Below are positions 1 to 7,925 of a stretch of 16,985 nt of DNA, one piece after another. The notes below the pieces were generated by a model. That model was not told the DNA's origin. It did no database searches and saw only the letters and a list, made by a program, of their open reading frames with translations. Numbering within the stretch: the first letter of the stretch is position 1; each line of letters opens with the position of its first letter. This DNA comes from Pseudomonadota bacterium (GTDB lineage: Bacteria; Desulfobacterota; DSM-4660; Desulfatiglandales; B25-G16), in contig JADFWK010000139.1 in NCBI GenBank assembly GCA_015223015.1, forward strand, positions 1-16,985. The letters run 5' to 3'. The translations under genes and the position numbers were made by a program.

Positions 1-1266
1 ATGCAGAAAAAAAGAAAACTCGGAAGGGGCGTGGCTATCGTAGGCGCTGGGATGTCGAAATTTGCTATGTTCAAGGACAAAGACTCAAAAGACTTATTTG
101 GTGAGGCTTTCAGAGAAATGATTGCTTCAGTGGATAAGGGCTTTGATCCTGGTGAAATCGATGCCCTTTATTTGGGGAATTTTACAAACGACTTTTTTGT
201 ACACCAAGGCCATTGGGGCCCGATAATCTCCGATTTGATTGGCCTTAACCCAAAGCCTGCAACAAGAACAGAAGGGGCATGTGCTTCAAGTGCTCTCGCC
301 TTGAGGGAGGGTGTTTTCGCTATTGCATCGGGATTTTATGATATCGTGTTGGTCGGTGGGGTAGAAGAGATGTCAAAACGAACCACCGAGGAAGTCTCCG
401 AGGGTTTAGCATTAGCCACTGTTCCATATGAAGGCAGAGTGGGATTTACCTTCCCGGGTGTGTTCGGTGCACTAGCAACAGCCTATTTTACAAAATATGG
501 AGCCACACGTGAAGATCTTATGAATATTACGATAAAGAGCCACAACAATGCCCCGCTGAATCCCAAGGCGCAGTTTCCCCTTTCGATTCGAGATATGATG
601 AATCGCAAGATAGAAAGTGCCAAGAAAAAAGGAATACCGGTGCCTACCTGGGAGGATGAAAAGGCATTTTTGCGTGATCCTGGTGCAAACCCTGTGGTTG
701 CCTGGCCCATGCACCTCTATGACTGCTGCCCCATAAGTGATGGGGCAGCCTGCATGCTGTTAGTGGGGGAGGAAATGGCCAAGAATTTCACTGATGATCC
801 ACTATATATCGTTGGCATAGGGCAGGGCAGTGGCAAAGGATTGCATGCCGCAGAAGATCTCACCACCATGGAGGCCACAAAATACGCGGCAGATGAGGCG
901 TATGGAATGTCAGGGTTGAAGCCTTCAGACATTCAATTCTCTGAGGTACACGACTGTTTCTCGATAGCAGAACTTATTCACATAGAAGATCTCGGATTCT
1001 TTAAACCAGGCGAAGGCCACAAGGCCGTGGCAGAGGGCCTCACAAGAAGAGATGGGCCCATGCCGGTTAATACCTCAGGAGGTCTCAAGTGTAAAGGACA
1101 CCCTGTGGGAGCAACAGGCATCGGTCAACTCTTTGAGGTCTGGAAACAGCTCAGGGGTGAAGCTGGAGAGCGGCAGGTTCCAAAAAAAGATCTGCGAATC
1201 GGGGCAGCCCACAATTTAGGCGGCACAGGGGGGACATGCACCTTTACTATCCTTGAAAGGAGATAA
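1..1266 (+). CDS. Thiolase family protein (SCP2-like acetyl-CoA acetyltransferase)
   Basis: A 421-residue thiolase that condenses or cleaves acyl-CoA thioesters in the cytoplasm. The nucleophilic Cys is C94 in EGACASSA. An SCP2-type HDCF motif lies at about 317-320. The catalytic His is H367 in KGHPVGATG, and the C-terminal Gly-rich loop HNLGGTGGTC supplies C413. Length and motif order fit a complete thiolase of the SCP2/archaeal-like branch rather than the classical PhaA/FadA type. The ATG is the first base of the window, so the ribosome binding site and any upstream operon partner cannot be seen. The next gene, a DUF35 Zn-ribbon protein, starts 4 bp after the stop. Such thiolase/DUF35 pairs work as complexes, with the small protein bridging acyl-CoA intermediates. 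The substrate cannot be read from sequence: acetoacetyl-CoA or a beta-ketoacyl-CoA from fatty or aromatic acid degradation are both possible. Confidence 0.88.
   Translation: MQKKRKLGRGVAIVGAGMSKFAMFKDKDSKDLFGEAFREMIASVDKGFDPGEIDALYLGNFTNDFFVHQGHWGPIISDLIGLNPKPATRTEGACASSALALREGVFAIASGFYDIVLVGGVEEMSKRTTEEVSEGLALATVPYEGRVGFTFPGVFGALATAYFTKYGATREDLMNITIKSHNNAPLNPKAQFPLSIRDMMNRKIESAKKKGIPVPTWEDEKAFLRDPGANPVVAWPMHLYDCCPISDGAACMLLVGEEMAKNFTDDPLYIVGIGQGSGKGLHAAEDLTTMEATKYAADEAYGMSGLKPSDIQFSEVHDCFSIAELIHIEDLGFFKPGEGHKAVAEGLTRRDGPMPVNTSGGLKCKGHPVGATGIGQLFEVWKQLRGEAGERQVPKKDLRIGAAHNLGGTGGTCTFTILERR
1256..1264 (+). promoter_or_regulatory. Shine-Dalgarno that fixes the DUF35 gene start
   Basis: AAAGGAGAT overlaps the end of the thiolase gene and contains its stop codon start. 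It lies 8 nt ahead of the ATG at 1271. This supports 1271 over the in-frame TTG at 1253, which would overlap the thiolase and place the Shine-Dalgarno inside the coding region. Confidence 0.7.
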
Positions 1267-1270
1267 TGCC

Positions 1271-1687
1271 ATGGAAGAAAGGCCGTTTAGTGATATATCG
1301 TATGAGCAGTATCTTAAAGAAGAAAAACTTATGGGATCAAGGTGTAAGAAGTGTGGGGCCCTTTTTGTGCCCCCCCGATCTATTTGCGTGAAGTGCTATA
1401 GTTCAGACATGGAGTGGGTTGAGATGAAAGGAGATGGCAGGCTGGCTGCCTTTACATGCATAACCGTCGCGCCACCTTTTATGATAGCCCAGGGTTATGA
1501 TCGGAAACACCCCTATTGCTCAGGGGTTGTCGAGTTGGAAGAAGGGGCGAGAGTGGATGCCCGCATTGAAGGAGTGGATGCAAACAAACCCGAAGATATA
1601 AATGTTGGAATGCCGCTAAAGGTAAAGTTCCTGCATAGAGGTGAAGGAGATAATTTAGAAACCTACCTCGCATTTTCGCCAGTGTAA
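1271..1687 (+). CDS. Zn-ribbon/OB-fold (DUF35) thiolase partner protein
   Basis: A 138-residue protein with an N-terminal rubredoxin-like zinc ribbon (C25, C28, C39, C42 in CKKCG and CVKCY) followed by an OB-fold domain. This is the usual DUF35/DUF35_N layout and length. Proteins of this family sit beside SCP2-type thiolases and, in the archaeal thiolase/HMG-CoA synthase complex, form a scaffold that shares the CoA-binding site. Its gene follows the thiolase by 4 bp with a strong AAGGAG, so the two are almost surely co-transcribed and translationally coupled. By analogy it may instead resemble BbsA, the DUF35 partner of the BbsB thiolase in benzylsuccinate degradation, but no neighbouring bbs gene is visible. 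The family call is firm and the pathway is open. Confidence 0.88.
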   Translation: MEERPFSDISYEQYLKEEKLMGSRCKKCGALFVPPRSICVKCYSSDMEWVEMKGDGRLAAFTCITVAPPFMIAQGYDRKHPYCSGVVELEEGARVDARIEGVDANKPEDINVGMPLKVKFLHRGEGDNLETYLAFSPV

Positions 1688-1715
1688 CTGTAAGAGATTA
1701 GCTCTTATGGCAGTT
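1686..1715. terminator. Hairpin between convergent gene ends (possible terminator)
   Basis: AACTG-TAAGAG (1686-1696), loop ATTAG, CTCTTA-tgg-CAGTT (1702-1715): an 11-bp two-part stem with a 3-nt bulge, placed between the convergent DUF35 and etfA gene ends. No T-run follows in either direction, so it would be a weak or bidirectional terminator at best. Confidence 0.35.
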
Positions 1716-1747
1716 GCATGTCCGATTAAAATACCAGGGGTCATTGT

Positions 1748-2938
1748 TTATTTTTTTAGCTCCCTGATGAGGACTGGCAGAATACCCATTGCATCGCCAA
1801 CGATACCAAGGTCTGCAACCTTGAATATGGGTGCATTTGGGTCTTTATTGATTGCAATGATGGTCTTTGCTGAACTCATTCCAACAAGGTGTTGAATAGC
1901 CCCACTGATTCCAACAGCTATGTAGAGTTGCGGTCCCACAGTTAGTCCTGATTGTCCTACCTGCTTAGTGTGAGGTATCCAGTCGAGTTCAACAATAGCC
2001 CTCGACCCAGCCATTACACCTCCAAGGGCGTCTGCCAACTCTTGAGTGAGTTTCAGATTTTCTTTTTTCTGGCATCCCATCCCTGCTGAAACAATGATGT
2101 CAGCATCTTCAATGCTAACTTCCCTTTCGTCACTGAGTCTTTCGATAGCTACTACCTTTGTTCTGATCGAAGCTGGGGATAGCACTACCTTAAAGTCTGC
2201 GATTTCACCCTTTCTTGAGTTGTCAGGATCTCCAAAAGAAAAGACATTTGGTCTAACAGTTGCCATCTGGGGTCTTGTGTAGGGGGAAACTATTGATGCC
2301 ATGATGTTTCCACCGAAGGCAGGTCTTGTCTGGATAAGCTCTCCTTTTTCATTTATCTCCAGACCAGTACAATCTGCAGTAAGTCCAAGGTGTAGTCTCG
2401 CAGCCACCCTCGGGGCAAGCTCCCTTCCATGTGGTGTTGCTCCAAACAGAAAAACAGAGGGCTTCTCCTTAGAGATAATAGCAGATATCACATTGGTAAA
2501 GCTGTCGGTTGTGAAGCTGCTGAGAAGTTTATGTTGACACCTCATTATCCTGTCTGCGCCGTAGGTAATTAGTGTCTCAGGCCCTGTTAGCTTGCCATCA
2601 CCTAGAACCACTACTGTTAGGTTTTGGTCAAGTCTATCGGCAAGTTTTCGTCCCTGGGCAAGGAGTTCTCTAACCACTTTTTTTGGTACAGTCCTTTCGT
2701 CTTTTTCTTCACATTCTCCCCAGATAAAAATGCCTGAAAATTTATCCAGTTCTTCTTTTGGAACCGGTTTCCTTTCAATTGAGAGAGCTTCTACTGGACA
2801 ACTATTTACACATGCCCCGCATAGTGTGCAATTGTCTTGAACCTGGGCTATCTTATCAATAATAACAATAGCGCCAAAAGGGCAAATTTTTTCACAGATC
2901 TTGCACCCTGAACATTTTTCAGTATCTATTTTAAGCAT
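1748..2938 (-). CDS. etfA: Electron transfer flavoprotein alpha subunit with N-terminal 2x[4Fe-4S] ferredoxin domain
   Basis: A 396-residue EtfA. Residues 1-55 form a bacterial ferredoxin domain with two [4Fe-4S] motifs (C9, C12, C15, C19 and C37, C40, C43, C47). The Etf N-terminal domain follows, then the FAD-binding C-terminal domain (about 280-396), with SAGMGC, the AGSRAIVELDW segment, the EtfA signature YIAVGISGAIQHLVGM, and INKDPNAPIF. An N-terminal ferredoxin domain is a known feature of the EtfA of LctBCD-type lactate dehydrogenase/Etf complexes (Acetobacterium woodii), where it is the likely entry or exit point for ferredoxin electrons. The gene starts 8 bp after etfB, and an AAGGA overlaps the etfB stop. 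It is the last gene of the minus-strand run. The family is certain; the bifurcating role is inferred from this domain and the neighbours. Confidence 0.95.
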   Translation of the reverse strand: MLKIDTEKCSGCKICEKICPFGAIVIIDKIAQVQDNCTLCGACVNSCPVEALSIERKPVPKEELDKFSGIFIWGECEEKDERTVPKKVVRELLAQGRKLADRLDQNLTVVVLGDGKLTGPETLITYGADRIMRCQHKLLSSFTTDSFTNVISAIISKEKPSVFLFGATPHGRELAPRVAARLHLGLTADCTGLEINEKGELIQTRPAFGGNIMASIVSPYTRPQMATVRPNVFSFGDPDNSRKGEIADFKVVLSPASIRTKVVAIERLSDEREVSIEDADIIVSAGMGCQKKENLKLTQELADALGGVMAGSRAIVELDWIPHTKQVGQSGLTVGPQLYIAVGISGAIQHLVGMSSAKTIIAINKDPNAPIFKVADLGIVGDAMGILPVLIRELKK

Positions 2939-2946
2939 TATATTCC

Positions 2947-3744
2947 TTAAACAAACTTCCTTTCCCTAAGAAACCCGATCAATTTCTTTGCCGCACCCTG
3001 TGGTTCACTACCGTCAATAAGCTTTCCAGTTTTTTTTACTTGTGGCGGAAATATCTTTACAACCTGGGTAAATGAGCCTCTCAGACCAAGTTCATTCTCG
3101 TCTATATTAAGGTCAGAGGCAGCAGCAACACGGAGCTCCTTTTTCCGTGCATCGAGGATTTCTTTAAAAGAAGATATACATCTTATCATGGGTCCTTTAC
3201 TCAAAGAAACAAGGCCTGGGAGTTTTATCTCCACGATTTCATTACCTGTCTCTATCTCTCTTTTTACCCTGATTTTCTTTTTGTTACCGGTGAGTTCAAC
3301 ACTCACTCCATACATTATCTGAGGGATACCAAGGATTTCTGAAAGCTCAGGACCCACCTGGGCCGTGTCACCATCTATTGCCTGCTTTCCAACAAGGATC
3401 AGGTCAAAGTCACCTTCCATGGCCCGTATAGTCTTGGCCAGGGTAAAGGCTGTAGCCCATGTGTCAGAGCCAGCAAATTTCATGTCTGCCAAGAGAGTTG
3501 CTCTATCAACACCCATTTCAAGGCACCTTATCAAAGCTGAACTTGCCTGTGGAGGGCCCATGGAAATAGCTACTGTCTCTATATCACCATAATGCCTCTT
3601 GAGCTCTAAGCCCATCTCTACAGCATATTCACAGAATGGATTCAGTATTGAGTCCACTCCTTCTCTAATAAGGGTCCCTGTTTCAGGATTTATTTTTACA
3701 TCCATGATTTCTGGAACCTGTTTTACACAGATGAGTATCTTCAT
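2947..3744 (-). CDS. etfB: Electron transfer flavoprotein beta subunit
   Basis: A 265-residue EtfB, the usual length. It opens with MKILICVKQVPE, a family hallmark, and carries the nucleotide-binding loop GKQAIDGDTAQVGPE at about 119-133. In bifurcating Etfs, the DGDTAQVGP form of this loop is associated with binding a second FAD, whereas classical Etfs hold AMP there. With EtfA it would form the heterodimer that passes electrons between the GlcD-type dehydrogenase, NAD(H) and ferredoxin. The ATG at 3744 is preceded by an A-run and no clear Shine-Dalgarno. The 206-bp gap from glcD is filled by palindromes and a pseudogene relic, which suggests the original junction was disrupted. The etfA gene follows closely. 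Confidence 0.94.
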   Translation of the reverse strand: MKILICVKQVPEIMDVKINPETGTLIREGVDSILNPFCEYAVEMGLELKRHYGDIETVAISMGPPQASSALIRCLEMGVDRATLLADMKFAGSDTWATAFTLAKTIRAMEGDFDLILVGKQAIDGDTAQVGPELSEILGIPQIMYGVSVELTGNKKKIRVKREIETGNEIVEIKLPGLVSLSKGPMIRCISSFKEILDARKKELRVAAASDLNIDENELGLRGSFTQVVKIFPPQVKKTGKLIDGSEPQGAAKKLIGFLRERKFV

Positions 3745-3752
3745 TTTTTTAA

Positions 3753-3911
3753 TTACTCTGCCGCAGATTTACGCTGACCCGCCCGCCTCGCAAGCGAGAG
3801 CGTTGCGGGCAGGTTATCGCCGATATTTTTTCTTTTATTATCATATACAAATCTCTTAAATTCTGGTTTTCTACCGAAATTCAATAATAAGCCAACTTCA
3901 ATATTTGTTGC
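3753..3911 (-). pseudogene. Relic C-terminus of a GxxExxY-family protein
   Basis: The minus strand reads IEVGLLLNFGRKPEF then KRFVYDNKRKN from 3902 down to about 3825. This matches, from memory, the conserved C-terminus of GxxExxY proteins (a PD-(D/E)XK-like family of unknown function). The frame has no start and no N-terminal GxxExxY core. It is bounded upstream by a TAG at 3942-3944 and runs on through a GC-rich palindrome to a TAA at 3753-3755. About 26 residues of the original protein remain, between two oppositely oriented palindromes. I regard it as non-functional DNA carried in the glcD-etfB spacer. Confidence 0.6.
3776..3813 (-). repeat. GC-rich REP-like palindrome, copy 1
   Basis: The minus strand begins CCTGCCCGCAAC and ends GGCGGGCGGGTC. 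The outer arms GCCCGC/GCGGGC pair, and an inner perfect stem CTCGC-AA-GCGAG sits at 3786-3797. It shares its ends with the copies at 3911-3936 and 12103-12144, while the central hairpin differs. Confidence 0.75.
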
Positions 3912-3936
3912 CTGCCCGCCATCCGGCAGGCGGGTC
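3911..3936 (+). repeat. GC-rich REP-like palindrome, copy 2 (short form)
   Basis: CCTGCCCGCCATCC then GGCAGGCGGGTC. It has the same ends as the other two copies but lacks the inner hairpin. Nested stems CCTGCC/GGCAGG or CCCGCC/GGCGGG can form. It is oriented opposite to copy 1, so the two bracket the GxxExxY relic as an inverted pair. Confidence 0.75.
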
Positions 3937-3950
3937 TGTGGCTATTTTCC

Positions 3951-5585
3951 TTATATATCCAGCATATTTCCTGGATTTAACATAAGGCCCGGATCAAGGA
4001 CAATTTTCACTGCCTTCATCTCTTTCAGTTCCTTATCTGAGAACATGATAGAAAAAAATTCCTTTTTGATCTTTCCAATACCGTGTTCAGCAGATATTGT
4101 TCCTCCAAGACTTACTGCCTTTTTAGCAAATTCTCTATAGATGGAAAGGCCAGTTTGCATCTCTTCCAGGGACCTGGGAATGATGTTGATATGTATGTGA
4201 TTATTACCAATATGCCCAAATGCAACCCATTCAAGGCCTGCCTCTTCTAATGTGGATTTATAAAATGCCCAGATTTTCTCTAAGGCCTGGTCTGGAACGG
4301 CAAGGTCAGTTCCGAGCTTATAGAGTTCGGGTATCTTCTTTTTTCTCTCGGCTATTATGCTGTTTACTGTCTCAGGAAGGACATGTCTAAAATTCTTGAA
4401 TCGTTCCAGATCCCTTCGTTCATATCCAGCCCATGACCTTGCCAATGTTGATTCACACCTATAAGATATTTCCTCCAATTTGGAATAGTCATTATCTTTG
4501 CTTTCTGGATCGAATTTCAGATCAAAGAAGACCGCAGATTTTGCATGATCCGGTATTGGAGGCATTCCCACTACCTTGGGATCTTCCTTCTGTTTGTTCC
4601 GGAGAAGATCAAGGGCATGAGAGCTATAAACCTCGATAAACTCTGGCCGAATACTTTTTTCCTTGCGCAGTGCAATTACAAAATCAATTGCCTTATCGTC
4701 AGAAGGCAAAAACTGGACGATTGAAATGGGGTTATGCCATTTTTGGAGTGCTACCTCAACCTCAGTAATTGCCCCAAAAATACCTTCACTGCCTATAAAT
4801 AGGTCAATAAGATCCATATTAGGTGCTGAAAAGATACCCGCAGCATTTTTCGTGGGGGGCATAGTATACTTTGGAATCTTTACTAATGTTTCATTTGCCT
4901 TACTATCGATTATGGTAAACTCACCGGCAGGTGTTGCAAAGTATTTACCACGGGGGATTTCAAGGACCTCCCCTGAGGCTAACATAACCCTTATGCATCT
5001 CACCCAGTTTCGCGTGGCCCCATATCTGTAAGTTCTGGCACCAGATGCATTGGTAGAGACAGTTCCACCCAGAGCTGCCCCCATCTCTGTTGGGTCAGGG
5101 GGATAAAAGTAGGTAGTTTCACTTTCCTTGTATCTTTCAAGAAATGCCTTGGTTTCAGCAGAACCACCTTCGGAAAGACCAGGAAAGACCTTTTTCATTG
5201 CCCAATTGTTTAGATCCCTTATAGCCACACCGCACTCGGCCTTGACAAGCCATTCTTTCAAGCGATTGTCATACCTAAGCCCCAGGATCTTATCGAATTT
5301 TTCAAGGGATACTATTGCCCCTCCATAAGGAACTGCCCCACCCACTAAGCCAGTTCTGGCTCCAGATATCGTTATCTTGACACCCCTTTTAGCCATTTCT
5401 TGAAAGATAGCTGAGAGGTCACCTTCGGTGGTTGGAAAGAAAAGGTATTCGGCTCCCTGGTGAGCAAGTTTTGACTCATCACATAGATAGGAACTGTAAT
5501 TCCGGGCTATTTCGCCGTAGCCTTCTATACAGCGAACCCGTTTGAAATCAACAGGGGGAACTATCTCAGAGGTAATCTCATGCAT
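3951..5585 (-). CDS. GlcD/D-lactate dehydrogenase-type FAD-binding oxidoreductase (Etf-linked)
   Basis: A 544-residue flavoprotein of the GlcD/D-LDH family. It has an N-terminal PCMH-type FAD domain (SGARTGLVGGAVPYGG at 74-89; PPDPTEMGAALGGTVSTNASGA at about 162-183; GSEGIFGAITEVEV) and a FAD-oxidase C-terminal domain with HIGNNHIHIN, SAEHGIGK and DPGLMLNPGNML. It oxidises a 2-hydroxy acid such as lactate, glycolate or 2-hydroxyglutarate. The ATG at 5585 is chosen because the longer frame to 5678 would overlap murI by about 90 bp, whereas 5585 leaves a 4-bp gap after the murI stop. It is longer than the typical 460-490 residues, with extra sequence around 135-160 and 210-260. Downstream etfB and ferredoxin-fused etfA match the partners of LctD in Acetobacterium, so electrons probably go to Etf rather than to quinone. 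No lactate permease is present, so the substrate is uncertain. Confidence 0.88.
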   Translation of the reverse strand: MHEITSEIVPPVDFKRVRCIEGYGEIARNYSSYLCDESKLAHQGAEYLFFPTTEGDLSAIFQEMAKRGVKITISGARTGLVGGAVPYGGAIVSLEKFDKILGLRYDNRLKEWLVKAECGVAIRDLNNWAMKKVFPGLSEGGSAETKAFLERYKESETTYFYPPDPTEMGAALGGTVSTNASGARTYRYGATRNWVRCIRVMLASGEVLEIPRGKYFATPAGEFTIIDSKANETLVKIPKYTMPPTKNAAGIFSAPNMDLIDLFIGSEGIFGAITEVEVALQKWHNPISIVQFLPSDDKAIDFVIALRKEKSIRPEFIEVYSSHALDLLRNKQKEDPKVVGMPPIPDHAKSAVFFDLKFDPESKDNDYSKLEEISYRCESTLARSWAGYERRDLERFKNFRHVLPETVNSIIAERKKKIPELYKLGTDLAVPDQALEKIWAFYKSTLEEAGLEWVAFGHIGNNHIHINIIPRSLEEMQTGLSIYREFAKKAVSLGGTISAEHGIGKIKKEFFSIMFSDKELKEMKAVKIVLDPGLMLNPGNMLDI

Positions 5586-5589
5586 GATT

Positions 5590-6402
5590 TTACCACTTGA
5601 CCACGGTAATATTGGAAAGGGTTCTTCCCAGAAAGCGTTCCCCGATCTCTTTGAATCTGAGGGGTACATCGGTAACATAAAATCGGTATTCAGAGGGTTT
5701 CTCCTGACTATTTTGGAGGCTATTTTTCCTGAGCAATTCTTCTGTTTCTCTTGCTATGGTCCGAGCAGAGTCCACAAGCGTTATCTGATTTCCCAGAACC
5801 TCTCGAAGCAAGGGTTTCAACAAGGGATAGTGGGTGCAACCTAGGACGAGGGTATCAATATTCTGGGCCACTACCGGTTTGAGATACTCCTGAGCCGTGA
5901 GTCTGGTTACCTGATGATCTAACCACCCCTCTTCTACCAGTGGCACAAATAGAGGGCAGGGTTGAGAGAAAACCGTAATCTTTGGATCATAGGTATTGAT
6001 TGCTCTTGTATAGGCATTGCTATTGATAGTCGCCGGTGTACCAATCACGCCGACATATTTGTTGTGTGTTTCAGCTACTGCACTCCGGGCACCAGCATCA
6101 ACCACATCCAATACAGGAACAGAGGATAGATCCTTTATGGCCCCATACGCTACTGCTGCCATGGTATTACAGGCAACAATAAGCACTTTGACCTTTTGCC
6201 GGAGTAAGAATTCTGTAATCTGCGTTGCATATCTGGAAATTGTTTCAGGCGATTTGACTCCATAGGGTACTCTGGCCGTGTCCCCGAAATAGATGATATT
6301 CTCCAAGGGCAGTCGTTCGCTGATGGCTCTGGCTACAGTAAGTCCGCCTACACCTGAATCAAAGACACCTATTGGATTGTTAGGGTTCAACTTCATAAGC
6401 AT
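5590..6402 (-). CDS. murI: Glutamate racemase
   Basis: A 270-residue cofactor-independent racemase that makes D-glutamate for peptidoglycan. It has the opening motif FDSGVGGLTV with catalytic D15, the first catalytic Cys in VACNTMAAVAYG (C78), the second in LGCTHYPLL (C189), and YFGDTARVPYG. All residues needed for two-base catalysis are present. The ATG at 6402 and an in-frame ATG at 6396 are both possible starts. A GAGGAA about 17 nt upstream is too far to be decisive. It lies 92 bp after mpl and 4 bp before the FAD dehydrogenase gene, on the same strand, so it bridges the murein set and the Etf-linked redox set. Confidence 0.95.
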   Translation of the reverse strand: MLMKLNPNNPIGVFDSGVGGLTVARAISERLPLENIIYFGDTARVPYGVKSPETISRYATQITEFLLRQKVKVLIVACNTMAAVAYGAIKDLSSVPVLDVVDAGARSAVAETHNKYVGVIGTPATINSNAYTRAINTYDPKITVFSQPCPLFVPLVEEGWLDHQVTRLTAQEYLKPVVAQNIDTLVLGCTHYPLLKPLLREVLGNQITLVDSARTIARETEELLRKNSLQNSQEKPSEYRFYVTDVPLRFKEIGERFLGRTLSNITVVKW

Positions 6403-6494
6403 TCACAAAACAACAATAGTTCCTCTCGATAGACCGAACTGTCGTTCATTGAGTCCATAGGATTTTAGCAGGCAAACACAAGAAACTCAACAAA

Positions 6495-7925
6495 CTACTT
6501 ATCTTCTTTTAGCCGTTGGAGGAGGCTCTCCTGTATATTATCAAATGGGCCGTTGGACATGATAAGTATTACATCACCGGGCCTGATGAGGCCAAGGAGA
6601 CCGTCGAGTAGATCATCATTGTTGGGGAAATAAAGGGCTTGGATATCCTGTTTTATGAGGTCGGCTTTAAGTTTGGTGGAGGAGAATCTCTCACGTGGCG
6701 GGATTTTTTCCATCTTTGGTGGTTCAGGAAGGATGACTACATCAGCAGAGGTGAAGGAAGCGGCGTACGCGTCTTGAAAGACGTTCCTCCGGCTTGTATT
6801 CGACCTAGGCTCAAACACGGCAACAAGGCGGCGGTCTTGGTAGCGGCTCTTCACTGCTTTTGTTGTTTCCCTTACGGCTGTTGGGTGATGGGCAAAATCG
6901 TCTATCACCAGGATATCCCCATAATTACATATGGTATCGAGTCTTCTCTTTATCCCCTTAAAGGTTTTGATGGCCTTAGCGATAGTCTCAGGTTCAATAT
7001 GTAAATGAAAGGCAACTGAAAGAGCTGCAAGGATATTGTATATATTATGGTCTCCATAAAGCTCAGTGGCAACGCGCAGATATTCTTTGCCTCCCTGCAA
7101 TACAGTGAACTCTGTTTCATTAGCACTGATAATAATGTCACGAACACAAAGGTCTGCTTCTCTTTTGATGGCATAGGTCAAGAGAGGACATTTTACTCTA
7201 TTCATTTCATCCAGAATCACCGGATCATCACGGTTTGCACACAAAAGTCCTTCAGCAGGTATCATCTCAATAAGCCTTCTGAACGCGTCTTTTATCTCCT
7301 CAACCCCTCTGTAGATGTCTGCATGGTCAAACTCAACACCGGTTATAATCGTTATATAAGGGTCGTAGTGTAAGAATTTGGGCCTTTTGTCAAAGAAGGC
7401 TGTATCATATTCGTCGCCCTCGATGACAAAGTATGGCCCGGTACCTAATTTGAAATTGCTGCCGAAGTTTTTTGCTATCCCTCCAATCATAAATGAGGGT
7501 TTCATGTCGGCAATCTCAAGAATCCATGCTGTTAGGGCAGATGTTGTTGTCTTACCGTGAGTTCCGGCAATGGCAATGGACCTTTTTTTATCCATGGCAA
7601 ATTTTCTGAGGGCCTGGGGCATGGAGAGATATGGTATATTCAGTTTGAGCAATTCTTTTGATTCAGGATTATCCCTGGTGATAACGTTTCCCACGATCAC
7701 GAGATCTGGTGGGGGATAGAGGTTGGAACGAGAGTAGCCTTTTTTTACGGGAATTGATAGGTTCTCGAGGAACGTGCTCATTGGCGGATAGATGTTGTGA
7801 TCGGAGCCTGTTATGGTGTAGCCTTTTTCCTTGAGCATCCCTGCCAGCGATGACATGCCGACTCCGCAGATACCCATCAAGTGAATATGGGCACCTTGTG
7901 GAGGGATATGAAAGCTATTATGCAT
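6495..7925 (-). CDS. mpl: UDP-N-acetylmuramate:L-alanyl-gamma-D-glutamyl-meso-diaminopimelate ligase
   Basis: A 476-residue Mur ligase that joins recycled murein tripeptide to UDP-MurNAc using ATP. The features favour Mpl over MurC: the N-terminal HLMGICGVGMSSLAG with SDHNIYPPMST, the segment EGDEYDTAFFDKRPKF (about 169-184), and DDFAHHPTAVRET where MurC normally has DDYGHHPTE. The ATP loop GTHGKTTT is at 121-128. The ATG lies inside the end of the serine hydrolase gene (8-bp overlap, TATGCATAA), with an AGGA a few bases upstream, so translation is coupled. Its place downstream of ldcA fits, since LdcA supplies tripeptide by trimming tetrapeptide and Mpl reuses it. Mpl is typical of Gram-negative, diaminopimelate-containing cells. 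Confidence 0.92.
   Translation of the reverse strand: MHNSFHIPPQGAHIHLMGICGVGMSSLAGMLKEKGYTITGSDHNIYPPMSTFLENLSIPVKKGYSRSNLYPPPDLVIVGNVITRDNPESKELLKLNIPYLSMPQALRKFAMDKKRSIAIAGTHGKTTTSALTAWILEIADMKPSFMIGGIAKNFGSNFKLGTGPYFVIEGDEYDTAFFDKRPKFLHYDPYITIITGVEFDHADIYRGVEEIKDAFRRLIEMIPAEGLLCANRDDPVILDEMNRVKCPLLTYAIKREADLCVRDIIISANETEFTVLQGGKEYLRVATELYGDHNIYNILAALSVAFHLHIEPETIAKAIKTFKGIKRRLDTICNYGDILVIDDFAHHPTAVRETTKAVKSRYQDRRLVAVFEPRSNTSRRNVFQDAYAASFTSADVVILPEPPKMEKIPPRERFSSTKLKADLIKQDIQALYFPNNDDLLDGLLGLIRPGDVILIMSNGPFDNIQESLLQRLKEDK

Noticed and set aside
3599..3859. Plus-strand open frame of 86 codons over the etfB start and spacer
   Set aside because: It is antisense to etfB, passes through a GC-rich palindrome, has no ribosome binding site and no recognisable domain.
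4663..5031. Plus-strand open frame of 122 codons
   Set aside because: A shadow of the FAD dehydrogenase gene with no independent coding evidence.
5586..5678. Longer N-terminus for the FAD dehydrogenase, starting at 5678
   Set aside because: It would overlap the conserved end of murI by about 90 bp. The ATG at 5585 begins just after the murI stop and gives the expected N-terminus.
6639..7004. Plus-strand open frame of 121 codons
   Set aside because: It is antisense to a strongly conserved part of mpl and its translation has no family features.
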